Source: Stramonita haemastoma
Lineage: Eukaryota > Mollusca > Gastropoda > Neogastropoda > Muricidae
DNA length: 64,000 nucleotides
Assembly (NCBI GenBank): GCA_030674155.1
Contig: CM060317.1
Location: 38,047,295 to 38,111,294, forward strand
Direction of reading: 5' to 3'
Part shown: piece by piece, positions 31,795-46,787 of the stretch
How the letters are laid out: every line of letters begins with the position of its first letter
Numbering within the stretch: the stretch's first letter is position 1
Position numbers and translations under genes: made by a program
The notes under the pieces: model-generated
The model's database searches: none
Told to the model about the DNA's origin: nothing
The model's input: only the letters and a program-made list of their open reading frames with translations

Positions 31795-32156
31795 AATTCT
31801 TTTCTTTATTTCTTTTATTCTTCTATTTTGAGGATAATGGATAAGCACTCATTGCTTTTTTACATCCAGGCTCTGTGTGAATGCAGGTCTTGCAAATTTT
31901 GTCATTCGTTCCCACCGGTACACAATGGCCTACTCTTCCAAAAAGTGGAACGAGTTTTAACTTGTGCACAAGATGTTCTGCGTCTGTTTGCACACAAGAC
32001 CTAGGTTTATAATCTCATCTGAAGGACTTAAGGGGGGAGTGGATTCAGCACTGATGTTAACTCCAGAGGCAAAATCCTCTTGAAGGAGATTCGAACCCGG
32101 GTCTGCAGATCACCAACGCAACACGCATCCTTGTAACCACCAGACTATCCTGTCCC
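31795..32156 (-). mobile_element. SINE family B, full copy with tRNA-like head
   Basis: On the minus strand: GACAGGATAGTCTGGTGGTTA (A-box), GGGTTCGAATCTCC (B-box), GGAGTTAACATCAGTGCTGAA, the shared central module (AGAACATCTTGTGCAC, AGAGTAGGCCATTGTG) and the tail AAAAAAGCAATGAGTGCTTA..TTATCCTC. This is one of two complete copies that define the family. It is about 360 bp. The head is tRNA-derived but is not a tRNA gene. Confidence 0.8.
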
Positions 32157-32159
32157 TAA

Positions 32160-32345
32160 AAGCCCTTCCACCGTATTGTTTTCCCCTGCCAAGACAATGT
32201 GTGCCCTCAGGATTTTGGCCATCTCAAAGCCTTCCAACTCAGACAACTTAACCACCAGGCCATGGAGACTCCTCTGTTTTGTCAGAATGGACGTCATTTT
32301 TTGGGGGGGGATGAAGTTTGCTTCTGTTCCTCCTTCACCAGATCT
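32160..32345 (-). mobile_element. second tRNA-like SINE head next to the family B copy
   Basis: On the minus strand: GTCTCCATGGCCTGGTGGTTAAG (A-box-like) with a weak B-box region. The body does not match families A to G clearly. Confidence 0.4.
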
Positions 32346-32635
32346 AAGTAGAGCAGTTTTCAGCTCTCCCTGCCATTGCTTTTTGGGCACTGGTCCTCTT
32401 CCTTTGAGAAATGGATATATATTACATCACTCTTCCTTCGAGAAATGGATACATAATTACACCAGTTCACATACAGATGGACTTAACACACCCTATTGCT
32501 CCAACTTCTACATGAGGACTTTGGCTTGAAAACTGGATTCCTTCAAGCATATTGTTAGACTTGACTGGCATGTGTATCAGGGGATTTCTATTTCCTGTCT
32601 TTTACTTTTGCGAATCCCAGGCTTGAACAGCAGAC

Positions 32636-33010
32636 TTGAAGAAAAGGAATTCAAGCAGTTGAAAAGCAGAGTTACAGGAGAGTCCTTCACATCTTCTGCC
32701 TGGACTGTGTCGTAAATGAAGAAGTGAGTCACACTCTCCAACAAGTCACTAACCACTATGAAGACCTTCTGACAAAAGTCAAGAAAAGAAAACTGAAGAG
32801 CTTTGGTCATGCGCGTCACATAATTCAACAGCTTCTCAAAAACCATCTTGAAAGGCACAGTCCCAGGAGGTAGAAGTCAGGGAAGACTGAAGAAGAACTG
32901 GGCAAATGACATCACTGAACTGACCCCCCCTCCTTCCCAAAACTTTGTTGAGATCCAGGTGGCATTAGCACATAACTGCCACAAATGGAGACAGCTGCTG
33001 TTTTTGTCAA
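32636..33010 (+). mobile_element. LINE reverse-transcriptase C-terminal fragment, old
   Basis: The plus strand encodes a diverged RRVLHIF..., then LLTKVKKRKLKSFGHARH, then HSPRR and RLKKNWANDITE. This parallels the segment RRLLKISY, LLSTIKRRKLMWFGHTTRH and GRQKKSWVDNIKDW of the intact-looking copy 0.6 kb downstream. It is broken by stops and shifts. Confidence 0.6.
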
Positions 33011-33211
33011 TGCAGTACCCCCATGATACTCCTTCCCCCCCTCCCCCCTCCATGATACTCCTACTTACTTAAGATGTAAAGCAGTGTACAGTAGTAAAGT
33101 TTAAAACTGAAAACAATCTACAGCAGTAGACACGTAATGAAAACAATCTAATTTATCTATCACAAAGTCAGAACTACCAAAAGAAATTTGGAGTGATTTT
33201 TGTCGTGTACT

Positions 33212-34119
33212 AGGCAAATAAAGAGGCAATTTTCACCACACTTCCATCTCCATTGGTGGAAGACCCCTTTGCAACCTCAGATTTGCAGATGATATTGACC
33301 TCATGGGCAGCAGCAAACAAGAACTGCAAATCCTCACAGACAATTTAACAGATCGAGCGAGCGCATACGGCATGGAGGTCAGTACAGAGAAATCAAAGAT
33401 CATGGTCAACAGCGCGAGTAATGACATCACGGAAATAAAGATGAATGGAGAAACACTAGAAAAGGTGAGCCAATTCAAATACTTAGGCTCCATCCTAACA
33501 AAAGATGGCACATCAAACAATGAAGTGAAAGCTCGCATTGCAACAGCAACATCTGCTCTAGTCAGACTCGAGAAGATCATCAGAAGCAACAACATCAGCT
33601 TCGGCACCAAATACCACCTTTACAAATCCCTCGTGATATCTATCCTCCTATATGGCTGTGAATCATGGACTCTGACAGCAGAGTTAGAGAGGAGAATCCA
33701 AGCATTCGAGAACAAGTGCCACAGAAGACTTCTCAAAATATCATACAAAGAACACAAGACCAATAACTATGTGAAAGAAGAAATCAAAAAGCGTGTGGGC
33801 CCCCAAGAGCCTTTGCTCTCCACCATAAAGAGGAGAAAGCTGATGTGGTTTGGTCACACCACAAGACACAACACCCTAGCAAAAACCATCCTGCAAGGAA
33901 CAGTCGAGGGCAAGAGAAGAAGAGGCCGCCAAAAGAAATCATGGGTTGACAACATCAAAGACTGGACCGCCCAACCCCTACAACACCTCCTACTAGCCAC
34001 ACAGGATCGTGAAGCATGGAAAAAGATCTCTGTTGCGTCTTCTCTCATGTCCCCCCTACGTCCTTTGGGACATGGGACTGAGTGAGTGAGTGAGTGAGGC
34101 AAATAAAGAGGCAATTTTC
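33212..34119 (+). mobile_element. 5'-truncated RTE-type LINE with 23-bp target duplication
   Basis: AGGCAAATAAAGAGGCAATT plus TTC is present at 33212-33234 and 34097-34119. Between them is a plus-strand insert of 862 bp that begins inside the reverse-transcriptase domain (FADDIDLMG) and ends in (TGAG)n at 34078-34096. A perfect duplication, 5' truncation and a short-repeat tail are the signature of target-primed reverse transcription. The reading frame is open, which points to a fairly recent insertion. Confidence 0.9.
33250..34085 (+). CDS. LINE reverse transcriptase, C-terminal part
   Basis: One frame is open from the FADD box (RFADDIDLMGSSKQEL) to a stop at 34083-34085. It passes FKYLGSILTKDG (RT thumb region), ILLYGCESWTL, FENKCHRRLLKISY, RRKLMWFGHTTRH and GKRRRGRQKKSWVDNIKDW, all usual in RTE-type LINEs. 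It lacks the endonuclease and the RT motifs before FADD, so it is non-autonomous. Confidence 0.85.
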
Positions 34120-36700
34120 TGCACAATATTCACCAGACACAGTAAGATGTGATATGATTCTGACGTGTGGAACATGGCATGGCTTGAACTTTTGATTCTG
34201 TAGTACGAGTGACATAACAGGAGGCAATTATTTACATATTTTGTATACTTAACCCTCATTTCTCATTCTTTAAGACAAGACAAAACAAAAAAAAACACAA
34301 AAGAAAATCTCATTTATGAAAGTACATTTAATCTAAACACACTAATCTATTCCAGAACTGGTGCAAGCTATGAATGACACATGATCTAAAATGTGATGTA
34401 ATAGCAGAGTGTAAGAAACCATTTTCAAATGCACCTGGTTTCAAATCGTAATTTCAATGAATAAGAGTATTTCAGCTTTTTTTTTTGTATATATATTTTT
34501 TTTACATAACCAACGAGAGAGGAACACAAGTGGGCAAATTCAGAATACCCCCAACCCCCACCCAAAGCCATGTCAATGAAATGTTTGGGCATGATAGACA
34601 ATCACAACTTCTTAAGACATTATCAATAAATGTTTTCATTTTCAAATATTGACTATGGTCACACTCAACAGAACATTTTTGCTTGCTTACTTTTACACGT
34701 TAAAAAAAGAAGGAAAAAAGATGGACACATTTTAAAGTCATCTCCAGGAGAAATGACACACAAAGCTGGTCCAGCAGCCTGCAACAAAAGATCTAAATAC
34801 ATGTGGTTTTTCATTTTAGCTCTGGTGCTCATTTACACACATGCTTTGGTTTAAGTACACACAGAACACAACATGCCAAAAAATGTATAACATATCAAAA
34901 ACAAAAGAAAAAAAAACTAAGGTTAAAAAACAAAGTGCATTCCTCAAACTTGCTCATTAACATTCACCTAAAGCAAAAATCACAACCATCATCAGCATGA
35001 TGCGTCAAAAATGTTTTTAAAAAAAAACCAACCCCACCAAAACCCCAATTCATAATATTGCAAGAAGACCCCAATGTTTACTGACTGATGCACTAATATC
35101 ACGTAGATTGCAAACTGAGAGTGAGAATAGTAGATATATATTTTTTTAATAAATAAAAGTATCCACTATGGGCAAGTCAGATACACCAGGGAAATCCAAT
35201 ACTGTGAATACAATATTGTCAATACCCCCCCCTCCACCCCAATAAAGGATCTAAAACAACACTATGAACCTGTCAACACTGCTTACCTTATTTTAGAATA
35301 AATGTAATTTACAACTTCCATCTAGAATTCAAATCAGCTGCAATACAACTCAACTCTGAAGAAGAGAAGTGGTGATAGTAGGTGAGAATGATCAGACACT
35401 TTGTACAGGGAAATGTTTTCTAAAATCCCTGTTGGTATTTGTGAGAAAAAGATTCTCACATCCATAGTACCAGTGGACAGAGATCCTGTGATAGCAAGGA
35501 AGCTCCTAGAACAGCAAAGCACATTACTAGTCTCACCATTAGCAAACCACTGACAAATGCAAACCACTGAGAAATGCACTGACAAATTTTGATTAAACGC
35601 TATCTCAGTTCAGCTGGTTACCTTTCCTGTAGAACTTTATAAATTAAAAAAAAGAAGAAGATTCTTATCAGTGATGCGACACAATAAATGTTTAAGTCAT
35701 GCTTTTCTTTCACAGGTGAACTCGAAAAGTCAAGCACAGTTAGAATACAATATGTGTAAGTCTACTCTATGTTAATACAATAAAACTTTATGTTAAAACA
35801 AATGCAAGTTTACCAAATGCTGATAATTAATACATTAAAACGTGTTTAAAACAACCTAAAAGTAAAACAGTGAAAGAGTAATTACTGATAAAAAACAAAT
35901 AACACAAGAGCAGAGAAAGAAACAGTCGAGAGAGATGAACAACAAGAAAAAGAATACCTATAAAAACAGAACAGATGGATACGGAAAACAATTTGTTCCA
36001 ATGCTGAAATGTTCATTTCATTCACATACATCTCTTACTAATAATCAATAATGATAGATACGGGTAGCAAGGAACAGCTTGTTGGCTATTTTTGATTCAC
36101 TCACATGTAGTAACACAATAATAATGTCAGCCTGTATGATCATTTTGAGTTGGTTGCCTGTCCAAATGTGCGTGTGCGTGCATGCATACATGAGCACATG
36201 GGTGCATGTATGTGTGAATGTGTATGTTTCAATGTGTTTGTATGCATACAAGTGTGACTGTGTGCATAAAAGCAAGCATGTGTGATCCATACATATGTTT
36301 GTGAATAAATAGCATAATATACAGGCAATGGACTAGCAACTTAAACTCCTATGACTGATCAAACCGGATGATACAAAAGGGAACTGATTTGCTTTCCAGA
36401 AAAAGCATCAATGCATGAGGAGTAGGATTGTTCACTTTAGAGCAGTTTAATATAATGAATCTCACAGGGCCACAAATGCACATAAGCCTGTTATATCATA
36501 AGCAGTAGTAGTACTTTTGTGCACATAACTATATCAGCAACTCCACAGCAAACATAATTATACATACAGATGTGGCAGTTAGTATTCATCACTGGAAAAA
36601 ATACTGCGGTTAAAAAATTTATTAATTTTAAATACAATTGTGAGAGGGAGAGAGTGTGTGGGAGAGGGAGAAAGCAAACATGAGAATTGAAGAAATATGA
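34120..36700. other. intergenic, nothing recognised
   Basis: AT-rich sequence without a supported gene or repeat. Confidence 0.4.
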
Positions 36701-36702
36701 GA

Positions 36703-36721
36703 GAGAGCGAGAGAGCGAGAG

Positions 36722-36786
<65 letters not shown>
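36703..36786 (+). repeat. (GA)n tract
   Basis: Pure purine GA run after short GAGC units. Confidence 0.95.
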
Positions 36787-36789
<3 letters not shown>

Positions 36790-36970
36790 CGAACTCGAAC
36801 GTTTTATTGAGGAAATATGGATAAGCCAGAGGCTTCTTTACACCAGGTCCTCATAAAAAAAAACAAAAAACAAACAAACAAAATACCCAAAAAACCCACC
36901 ACCAACAAAACCCACTGGCAAACAATCATAAGAATTATATAACATATAAATATAGTAAAGCAAATGATAA

Positions 36971-38874
<1,904 letters not shown>

Positions 38875-38953
38875 ATTACTTAGTTATTTATATAACCAAC
38901 TATCCAACTACACTCACAATTACAGGCACGAGCAAAATCTCAATATACACTAT

Positions 38954-38988
<35 letters not shown>

Positions 38989-39804
38989 AAGAACGAGAGA
39001 CAGACAGACGAGACAGATAGATAGACAGACAGACAGAGAGTTTAAAATAAGCAAAAATGGAAAAAAACACAAATGCTTAACCCCCCCCCCCCCCCCCCCC
39101 CCCCCCAGAAAAGACGATAAAGTGTCCAAAGAAGCCTAAAACCAGAGCTGCATAATAAAGCTATTGCACGACATGCTATTTTGTCCTTTGCTTTACAAAA
39201 GAAATCCCGTATGTCATATGCCTGAAGCTACCAAAAAATTAGAGGAAATAGGAAGAGAACAAACTGAACCATATGCTAAATGACCATAGGGTATTTGCTC
39301 CTTCTGGTGCATATTGAATACAGACAGACAGACACAGACAGACAGACAGACAGACGACGACAGACACATCCATACACACCACACACTTATACACACAGCC
39401 TCCGAGTTAGGAACCCCCCCCCCCCCTCTTTTTTGACAGATATATCTTACCTTAATTTTCAAAGTCAAGCCACATGGTCAACAAGAGAAACAACAAAAAT
39501 GCTGTAACAATAAACATTGCAGGAAATCCCTGAATACACACCCTGCTTTCTCCACCACTAGACGTAAGTCAACCAGTTCTGGTTGGGGGGTAATGAACAA
39601 ACTAAAAATGTCTGCTTATTACATCTTTGGTTTGCTTTTAAAAAAATATTATATATATATCCTGAACAATCAGATATAAATTGACTTCTTTCATCTATTA
39701 ACATTGCTTGAAAATGTTTACTCATAGACTAGATATTATAAAAAAAAACAACCCCAAAAACATATGTAATGTTTTGATGAAGAAAAACCTACACATGTAC
39801 ACTG

Positions 39805-40166
39805 ACTATGGGCTCTGGCATAGGCCAAAAGCTGTGTCAGTTATTCATGTCAGCTAATTGCCAAGGCCTCATTAAAATGTTTTTATGTTGTAAAATGCTG
39901 TGTTGAGATGCCTTCGCCTATAACAAGCTCTTAACATAACCACAGGCACTCTCCTTTAAAGGAGAAAAAATCCTCTGAAGTCGGAGTATGGCTGCCTATG
40001 TGGCAAGGTACTCGAAAACAGTCATTCAGCAAACTTCTCGTCAGTGTGCAATTTCAATCTCACAGTGATTCCCAGGTGGGCTGAGTGAGTCAGAGTGTCC
40101 ATTCTGGGTGACCCCTGGAGTGTTAAGCCGGGAAACACACAACAACAACAACAACAACTATGGGCT
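39805..40166 (+). mobile_element. SINE family C, full copy with 10-bp target duplication
   Basis: ACTATGGGCT occurs at 39805-39814 and 40157-40166. The insert begins CTGGCATAGGCCAAAAGCTG, contains CTCTGAAGTCGGAGTATGGC and TCTCACAGTGATTCCCAGG, and ends in an (AAC)n tail. It is about 342 bp. No convincing A and B boxes were found, so the head may not be tRNA-derived. Confidence 0.85.
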
Positions 40167-40574
40167 AAAGCACAGTAAAAGGAAATGACACAGCGAGTCT
40201 GAAGTAGCCTAGCAGATCGTAAGTGAAGTGACACAGTTTAACATCATACTTGGGCAAAAACTTGACTGAAAATTTAAAACACCACAGTGAATGATACCCC
40301 TTTTGATTTATGCAATGCTCCTATCCCAAAGAATACAAAAGTCAATATACATATCTACCAAAGAAGTGAAACTCCTCATTTTACAGGATTACAGGAATTG
40401 GAACTCTGGATATATATGATATGAGACAATTAGCTGGAAAACCTCCTGGGAGACACACAGAGTACTGAACAAAACCAAACTACTGCACAGGTCTGCAGGT
40501 GTGGAAGCATGTTGTGTGGACCCCGACAGGCAAGACAATGGCAGTGTAATGAACAGCTCCCTTTACTTACAATC

Positions 40575-40637
40575 TTTATCATCGGCACTGTAAGAGCTCC
40601 ATGAACAAGGAGGTGGCCAGATCTACCAGAACTAAGA
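40575..40637 (-). CDS. weak exon candidate, minus strand
   Basis: A strong donor (GATT/GTAAGTAAAG) and two possible acceptors bound 45-63 nt. The frames SGRSGHLLVHGALTVPMI and IWPPPCSWSSYSADDKD are both open. Too short to decide, and no partner exon. Confidence 0.2.
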
Positions 40638-40695
40638 ACTAACTAAAATACCACCTTGGCAAACAATCTCTCTCCCCCCCCTCTCCAATCTCTCT

Positions 40696-41030
40696 CGCCC
40701 CCCCCCCCCCCCCCCAGGGAGCACCCTCCCTCCCCCCAATCCTGTCTACCTACTCATCTATCATGCTGGCGAGAGACTGTTGCCGATCATCATCATCATC
40801 ATCATCATCAATGCTTATACATTTTTCAATCTTTAGAAACAGCACTTTGTTCACATTCATGAGAAAAAAAAAGGGGGGGGGGGGGGGGGGGGGGGGAGGT
40901 GCACAATAGAAAAATAAACCCACATCAAACAAACAAACTGCAGAAAAAAACAAAGCCCAAATTAAAAACAACAGTAACTCAATTTTCTAATGCCTGGATA
41001 CCCCCCCCCCCCCCTCAAAAAAAAAAATAA
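40696..41030. repeat. cluster of long G/C homopolymers
   Basis: A C run near 40697, a G run near 40873-40897 and a C run near 41000 lie within 340 bp. An (ATC)n run sits between them at about 40786-40810. Confidence 0.9.
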
Positions 41031-42187
41031 AATCCTTTTTGTTAATCAGTGTCAAATCCTTTTCAGTGTCAAATCCTTTTCAGTGTCAAATGTGACTATG
41101 TACATATTTAAACTAGAGGTAACGCAAGTCTTTAAGCAAATCAATCTTGCACTTTTGGTTTCCTGAAACATATTGACATAACAAGAGTTTGATTTTAGGC
41201 TATTAAATCATATAAAGAACAATTCATCAATGACTGTGATGTCAAAGAGCCTTGTACAGGACTTAAACAGTCATGTTAAAGCTCAAGTGTCATTTTGAGA
41301 GCATCAACATGAATCAACATATTACAACCAAATTCGGTGATTAGTTTCACACACATACCTTTCAATTTTGTCATTAACAATTTAAAAAAAAAAAAAAAAA
41401 TCTTGGCAGCAGTTTTGAAGATACACGGGCGGAACTGAAAATAGCAGAACACTACAATTGCATCGACTATGAACTACAGACTTTACAGTACACTTCTACA
41501 AGAACAAAACCGATAGACGTTACTTTATAAAAAAAGCATAGCTCGCAAAAGAATACAGCTTACAATATATCACCTTAATCTCTCCAAGGTCTTTTTTTGC
41601 AAATAAGAGTGGGCTAGGGTGAGGCCATTATACAACAAAACAGAGTAAAAAATGATAGTAAATAAATACACTGAAGCCAAAAACAATACATAAAAAAACA
41701 ACAACCGTACATGCTATTTGGATAACATGTAGAGCATTCACTAAGCAATGCAGTTTCCTTCCCTGTTAGATGCCTGCTTAGATCTCTAAGTTGTATGATA
41801 TCATTTGATTTTGATCATACTCAAAATAATCTCTGCATACTGGACGTTTCATACCTTTTTCCAGTGTTTACCACACTATTCACCACCAGAGCTGAACAGT
41901 GCAGGTTTCACACTGCAAGCACCAAAAGAATTTTATCAAAAAAGAATTTTTAAAAAGACAACAACACCCCTCCCCCTCCCAAGCTTGGTTGAGCATTTCA
42001 CTGGAAACAAACAGCACCATGGAAGAAAGGGTTGAAGAAAGCAAAAAAGATTTTTTCAGCTATGGCATAGGAGGAAAGCAGATAATGAAAGGTAGCATAA
42101 CATAACATTAAAAAAAAAAATGACAGCATAAAGTGAAGCACATCAACTGTGAAAGAGGGAGGAAAGAGTCAACAGAAAATATGGACA

Positions 42188-42372
<185 letters not shown>

Positions 42373-42599
42373 GGTAGTGTCAGAAAGTTAAAGAACAATT
42401 CCATTCTTTCCACTTACAACCAAGTTTTATATCATCTTTATAAATAAATACCATTTTTAGTGGTGGTGTTTTAAAAAAAACCCAAAAAACTGACCACAAA
42501 TGCCATATCTGGTCTCTCATAGCCTAGGTAAAAAAAAAAAAAAGTCAAACAAATCACTCAGTCCTTTTAAAATTAACATCATTCCACTCTTTTAGTTAT

Positions 42600-43350
42600 C
42601 AATCCATCCCATCACTAATGAATCCATTCCATAACTCATCAATCTGGCCCAGGTTAAAAACTGTGTCAGTTATTGATGTCAGCTAATTGCAAAGGCCTAC
42701 ATTAAAATATTGTTATGTTGTAAAATGTTGTGTTGAGATTGCCTTCGGCCATGACAAACTCTTAACCCAACAACCTGAACTCTTCTGTAGAGAAAAAAAA
42801 ATCCTCTGAAGTCAGAGTATGGCTACCTATAAGGCGAGGTACTTGAAAACAGTTGTACACGCAAACATCTCATTCAGTGTGCAATTTCAATCTCACAGCG
42901 ATTCCCAGGTGGGATGGGTGAGTCAGAGTGCACATTCTGGGTGACCCCCAGAGAGTAAAGCTGGGGAACACACAACAACAACAATGAATGCACAACAACT
43001 CATCAATCCACTTACTCAATCCTCAATCCACTATGGCATTCCTCAATCTACTTCATCTTTCTGTCATTGATCAATCAACTCCATCATTCCTCAATCCACT
43101 CCATCATTCTTCAGTCCATTCTGTCATTCTTAAGTCCACTCTGTCATTCTTAAGTCCACTCTATCATTCCTCAAGCCACTCTATCATTCCTCAATCCACT
43201 GTCATTCCTCAATCCATTCCATCACTCATCAAAGCCACTCTGTCATTCATCGAGCCACTCCATCATTCATCAATCCACTCTGTTATTCCTCAGTCCACTT
43301 TGTCATTCCTCAATCAATTCCATCACTCACCAACACACTTCGCCACTCAC
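42600..43350 (+). repeat. CATTCCTCAATCCACTC minisatellite, interrupted
   Basis: Units of about 19 bp (variants of CATTCCTCAATCCACTCTGT) run from 42997 to about 43350, with related units at 42600-42644 left of the inserted SINE. Confidence 0.85.
42633..43008 (+). mobile_element. SINE family C, full copy inserted in the minisatellite
   Basis: AACTCATCAATC at 42633-42644 and 42997-43008 is a 12-bp target duplication. The insert matches the 39815 copy along its length (CAGCTAATTGCAAAGGCC, GTCAGAGTATGGCTACC, AGTCAGAGTG) and ends in an (AAC)n tail. Confidence 0.85.
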
Positions 43351-43574
43351 CACCTTCAACTTGCTAAAAACCACAGTGCAGAAAATAGTAGGCACAGAGA
43401 TAACTTCTTTGGGATTAACAAAACCCGGTCCAGTACATATAAATACAGATACCCACCCCCTCAAAGAAAAACAATATACATCAACAAAAAATCAGTGACT
43501 GGAGTGAAGAGGAGCAGAGTAGCTGCCTTTCAATCCCCTTGCACTTCCAAGATGGCACAGAAACACTGCTACAA

Positions 43575-43577
<3 letters not shown>

Positions 43578-43666
<89 letters not shown>

Positions 43667-43679
43667 CATACATACATAC

Positions 43680-43744
<65 letters not shown>
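43578..43744 (+). repeat. (ATAC)n(AT)n(ATAC)n(CA)n compound microsatellite
   Basis: A symmetric ATAC-AT-ATAC block followed by about 32 CA units. Confidence 0.95.
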
Positions 43745-43745
<1 letters not shown>

Positions 43746-43805
43746 AGATGTTATCTTTTCTACATTCTGAACAAGAACACAACTGTTTCAACTAGACGTA
43801 TCTGT

Positions 43806-43894
43806 TCACAGTCTGCTTCTTTTCAGCTTCTTTTTCCCTCTGAAAACTTCTTCCATTTGGCAGATTTCTGCACAACGCAAAGACAAATTTCTGC
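43806..43894 (-). CDS. candidate terminal exon, minus strand
   Basis: It starts after CCATTATTTCCAG and, in the phase needed by the exon at 44268-44409, reads RNLSLRCAEICQMEEVFRG, then KKKLKRSRL and stop at 43806-43808. A basic C-terminus would be consistent with a nuclear protein. A second frame (QKFVFALCRNLPNGRSF) is also open. Family unknown. Confidence 0.3.
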
Positions 43895-44267
43895 CTGGAA
43901 ATAATGGGGAAAAGGGGCTGAAAAAGTGCAAACAACTAAGTAGATACTGTCAAAAAAGAAACCCAATAAAAAAAAAAAAATCCCAACAAAAAACCATGGC
44001 AATTGCATCTTGTGACTAGTTTATAGCATTCAACAAGTCGGACACAGTATAAACTGTTAAACGGTCAAACAGCAAACCACAAAATAATCATAAAACAGTA
44101 TTTTCCAGTGTTCGTGTCTGTGGTGCAAAACAGGGCATGGGGAGGGCGTTTGGGGGGGGTGGGGGGGGGTGGGAGGGGGGTTGAGGATTGGTGGCTTTAT
44201 ATGCAGTTGCCAATTCAAAGTACACCAAAATGATGGCGAAAATTGAGCATCAGTGAAGTAAAGTCAC

Positions 44268-44409
44268 CTGAGAGAAGAGCTGGGTCCATCTTCGGTGGGT
44301 GGGTACTGTCCTCCAGGGGGACTGGACAGCTCCCTAGTGGAATGCTGGCACTGGAACAGTGACTGACTGACATCAACCTGCTGTCACGTTCTTGGACAGC
44401 TTCAGAAGA
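44268..44409 (-). CDS. candidate exon, minus strand, joined in phase to the one at 43806
   Basis: Bounded by GGCATTCCCCCAG and TCTCAG/GTGACT. It is open for 47 codons: SSEAVQERDSRLMSVSHCSS, then ASIPLGSCPVPLEDSTHPPK, then MDPALLS. GC content is above the surroundings. It lies 3 kb beyond the C1GALT1 stop, so it may be a separate gene or an alternative 3' end of C1GALT1. Confidence 0.35.
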
Positions 44410-45527
44410 CTGGGGGAATGCCACGAAGCCAAATAGTTTAGTGAACATTACATGCACAAACACTTCCTTTCTCCACACACTCGGCAGAATGCACAAACAC
44501 TCCCTTTCTCCACACACTCAGCAGAATACAGATACAGGCACTCTACTTTCGCCCATCCCAACCCTCTCCCCCCCCCATCCCCCCCTCAACAATAACAAAA
44601 ACTCCAAACCAATCATGAACTCCCCCGCCTCCCCCCACCCCCAAAACCCCCCTAAATCATACACAATACAAATATGTGAATCATCTGTCCTTATAAAAAT
44701 ACAAACTATAAAAGTAACTTCAACTTTTTTTTTTTTAGTCGCTAACAGACAACAGCATTACCAATGATTGGTAAGGAAAAACACTAAATAGAAAAGAAAA
44801 CATTTTTTTCCCTGAAATTGGGGTTTTTACCACCAAAAAAAAAAGAAAAAAAGTGTTGCACCAAACCACAACTCACTGGTGCAAAAGCTCACAAAACAGA
44901 CATTTTTGTACCATACAAAATACTACTCCAAACAAGATGTAGATCTATCTGTCTAGACCCTAATGTTGCCTTATATAAAACTGAGACTTTCTCTATCAGA
45001 TGTGGTGAAATGAAAGCAGGGCTACTGTGTCATCCTTTGTGCGCTCATCAGATTAAATTTTTTAATATTTTTTTACCAAGGATAAATTCTTGCTGCCACT
45101 TACTTTTGGTCCTGTTACTAATCTTCACCATGGGGGGAATAAATGAAACTTAAGTTTACTCAACATGGAATTTATGATTTGCAGGAGAAAACACCACAAA
45201 AATGCACATACAAAAAACCCTCTATACATACATATCTGACCAAGAGCAGTTTTTCAAGTGTTCTCCCTGATTTGAAATAGGTGAGAAGATTCTCAGATGA
45301 AGTTGATAGCTTTCAACTGTGACTGTCATGGATTCTGCTGTTTCACTATCAATCATTGGCTTTACAAAAAAAAGACACCCCCCCCCCCCCCCCAAGTAAT
45401 TCTCTCAACATACGAGTGGCAAAGAGCTTGAGTTTGAGAGCATGCAGCACTACTGATATGTAGTAGCACTGTTGAGGGGTTAGGTAAAAAAAAAAAAAGG
45501 TAAAGGTATGCCCATGACCTATGCTGT
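44410..45527. other. unassigned
   Basis: C-rich and A-rich low complexity (C runs at 44565-44640 and 45379-45393). No supported gene. Confidence 0.4.
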
Positions 45528-45785
45528 TGATGGGGAGCAAGGTGTCGAGACCTCAGCTTCTCCAGGGGCCAACATATTGAGGGTGGCACCCATCTCCTCT
45601 CCCTCACTGCTTTACTTTCCCTGCTCTTAAAGAGGGCAGGTACCCATTTACAGTTGGTGAACTGGAGAACTGTATTGAGGCCAAGGAGCCCAAAATGTCA
45701 CCTATCCACTTGGTAACCACGCTCAATGCTGCTTAACCTTAGCTTGGGGAAAGCGAGTGCTCTGACCACTGAGCTACCCCACACA
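45528..45785 (-). mobile_element. SINE family G, tRNA-like head
   Basis: On the minus strand: TGGGGTAGCTCAGTGGTCAGAG (close to a tRNA 5' half and A-box) and a body containing GGTACCTGCCCTCTTTAAGAG. A single copy in the window, so family status is inferred. Confidence 0.5.
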
Positions 45786-46582
45786 GCAAAATATGGTTTC
45801 ACTTACTTACAGAGAGTAGAATCATAGAGGCTCTGCTTGTCCAGTTTTCTTACTTTTTCTTTACTTATGTATCACTAAAGCAAAATTCATTAGTTCATAA
45901 ACATAAAAAAAGGATGAACCTAAACATCATGATGCAATTCTTGGAAAAATAAGGGAGGCAGCAAAAAAAAAATTGCAATAGAATATTTAAAAAAAAATGT
46001 AAAGAACTGATACCTTCATCATTAGATTTTTAATACTCAGGGACCCTTTAGAAACTTAAAGAGCAAGAATGCAACCTACTTAAGAATTTTTTTTTTATCA
46101 GAAACTTTAAAATTCATCTCAATTTTTAACTATTGGGGATAACTATAGGATTATCTGCAACGAAAGAGCATTCACAACACTCTCAACAGCAAACTCATTA
46201 AAAAAGAAGATAACAAAAAATCAAGATAGTTGAAAACTGTTAAGTAACCAGAGAGAATAACAGGAAGGCAAGTAAACTGAGTTACTTTCCCTGCTCTTTT
46301 AACTTAATTGTCTATTTAATGGTTAGATCTGAAATAGATATGTATCCCATTATAACTAGTATTTTGTATGGAACAAAATCTGACTTTGGTCTTTGTTTTA
46401 ATCAGTGAGTCAAGCTTTAGGAGCTCTTAAACTGTAACTTTAACCAAACAACAGAACATAACAATTTAGAAAACTGTGTGAGTGGGTGATATGGATTTGG
46501 TTTTAACATGCAATCTTTTTTTTTCATTTTTTTTCTTCTGTTTTTGTTGGGAGTGGGAATCTGTAGCTGCTGTGTATGTAAT

Positions 46583-46586
<4 letters not shown>

Positions 46587-46662
<76 letters not shown>

Positions 46663-46787
46663 GTGGCGCACACGCATGCATCAGGTGCATACGTGTGTGC
46701 ATGCGTGTGTGTGTGTGGTGTGTGTGTGTGTGTGTGTGTGTTATAGTGTGTAAGTGTGTGTGTGTAAGTGTGTCAGTGTGTGTGTGA
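46587..46787 (+). repeat. (GT)n microsatellite
   Basis: GT run of about 75 bp, then interrupted GT to 46787. Confidence 0.95.

Noticed and set aside
35330..35585. Minus-strand open frame of 83 codons
   Set aside because: Low-complexity hydrophobic reading, no paired splice sites, no motif.
45795..45860. Minus-strand segment KLDKQSLYDSTL with a GTAAGTAAG donor
   Set aside because: No acceptor gives an open frame, because a TGA lies at the only good one. Its phase also does not fit the candidate exon at 44409.
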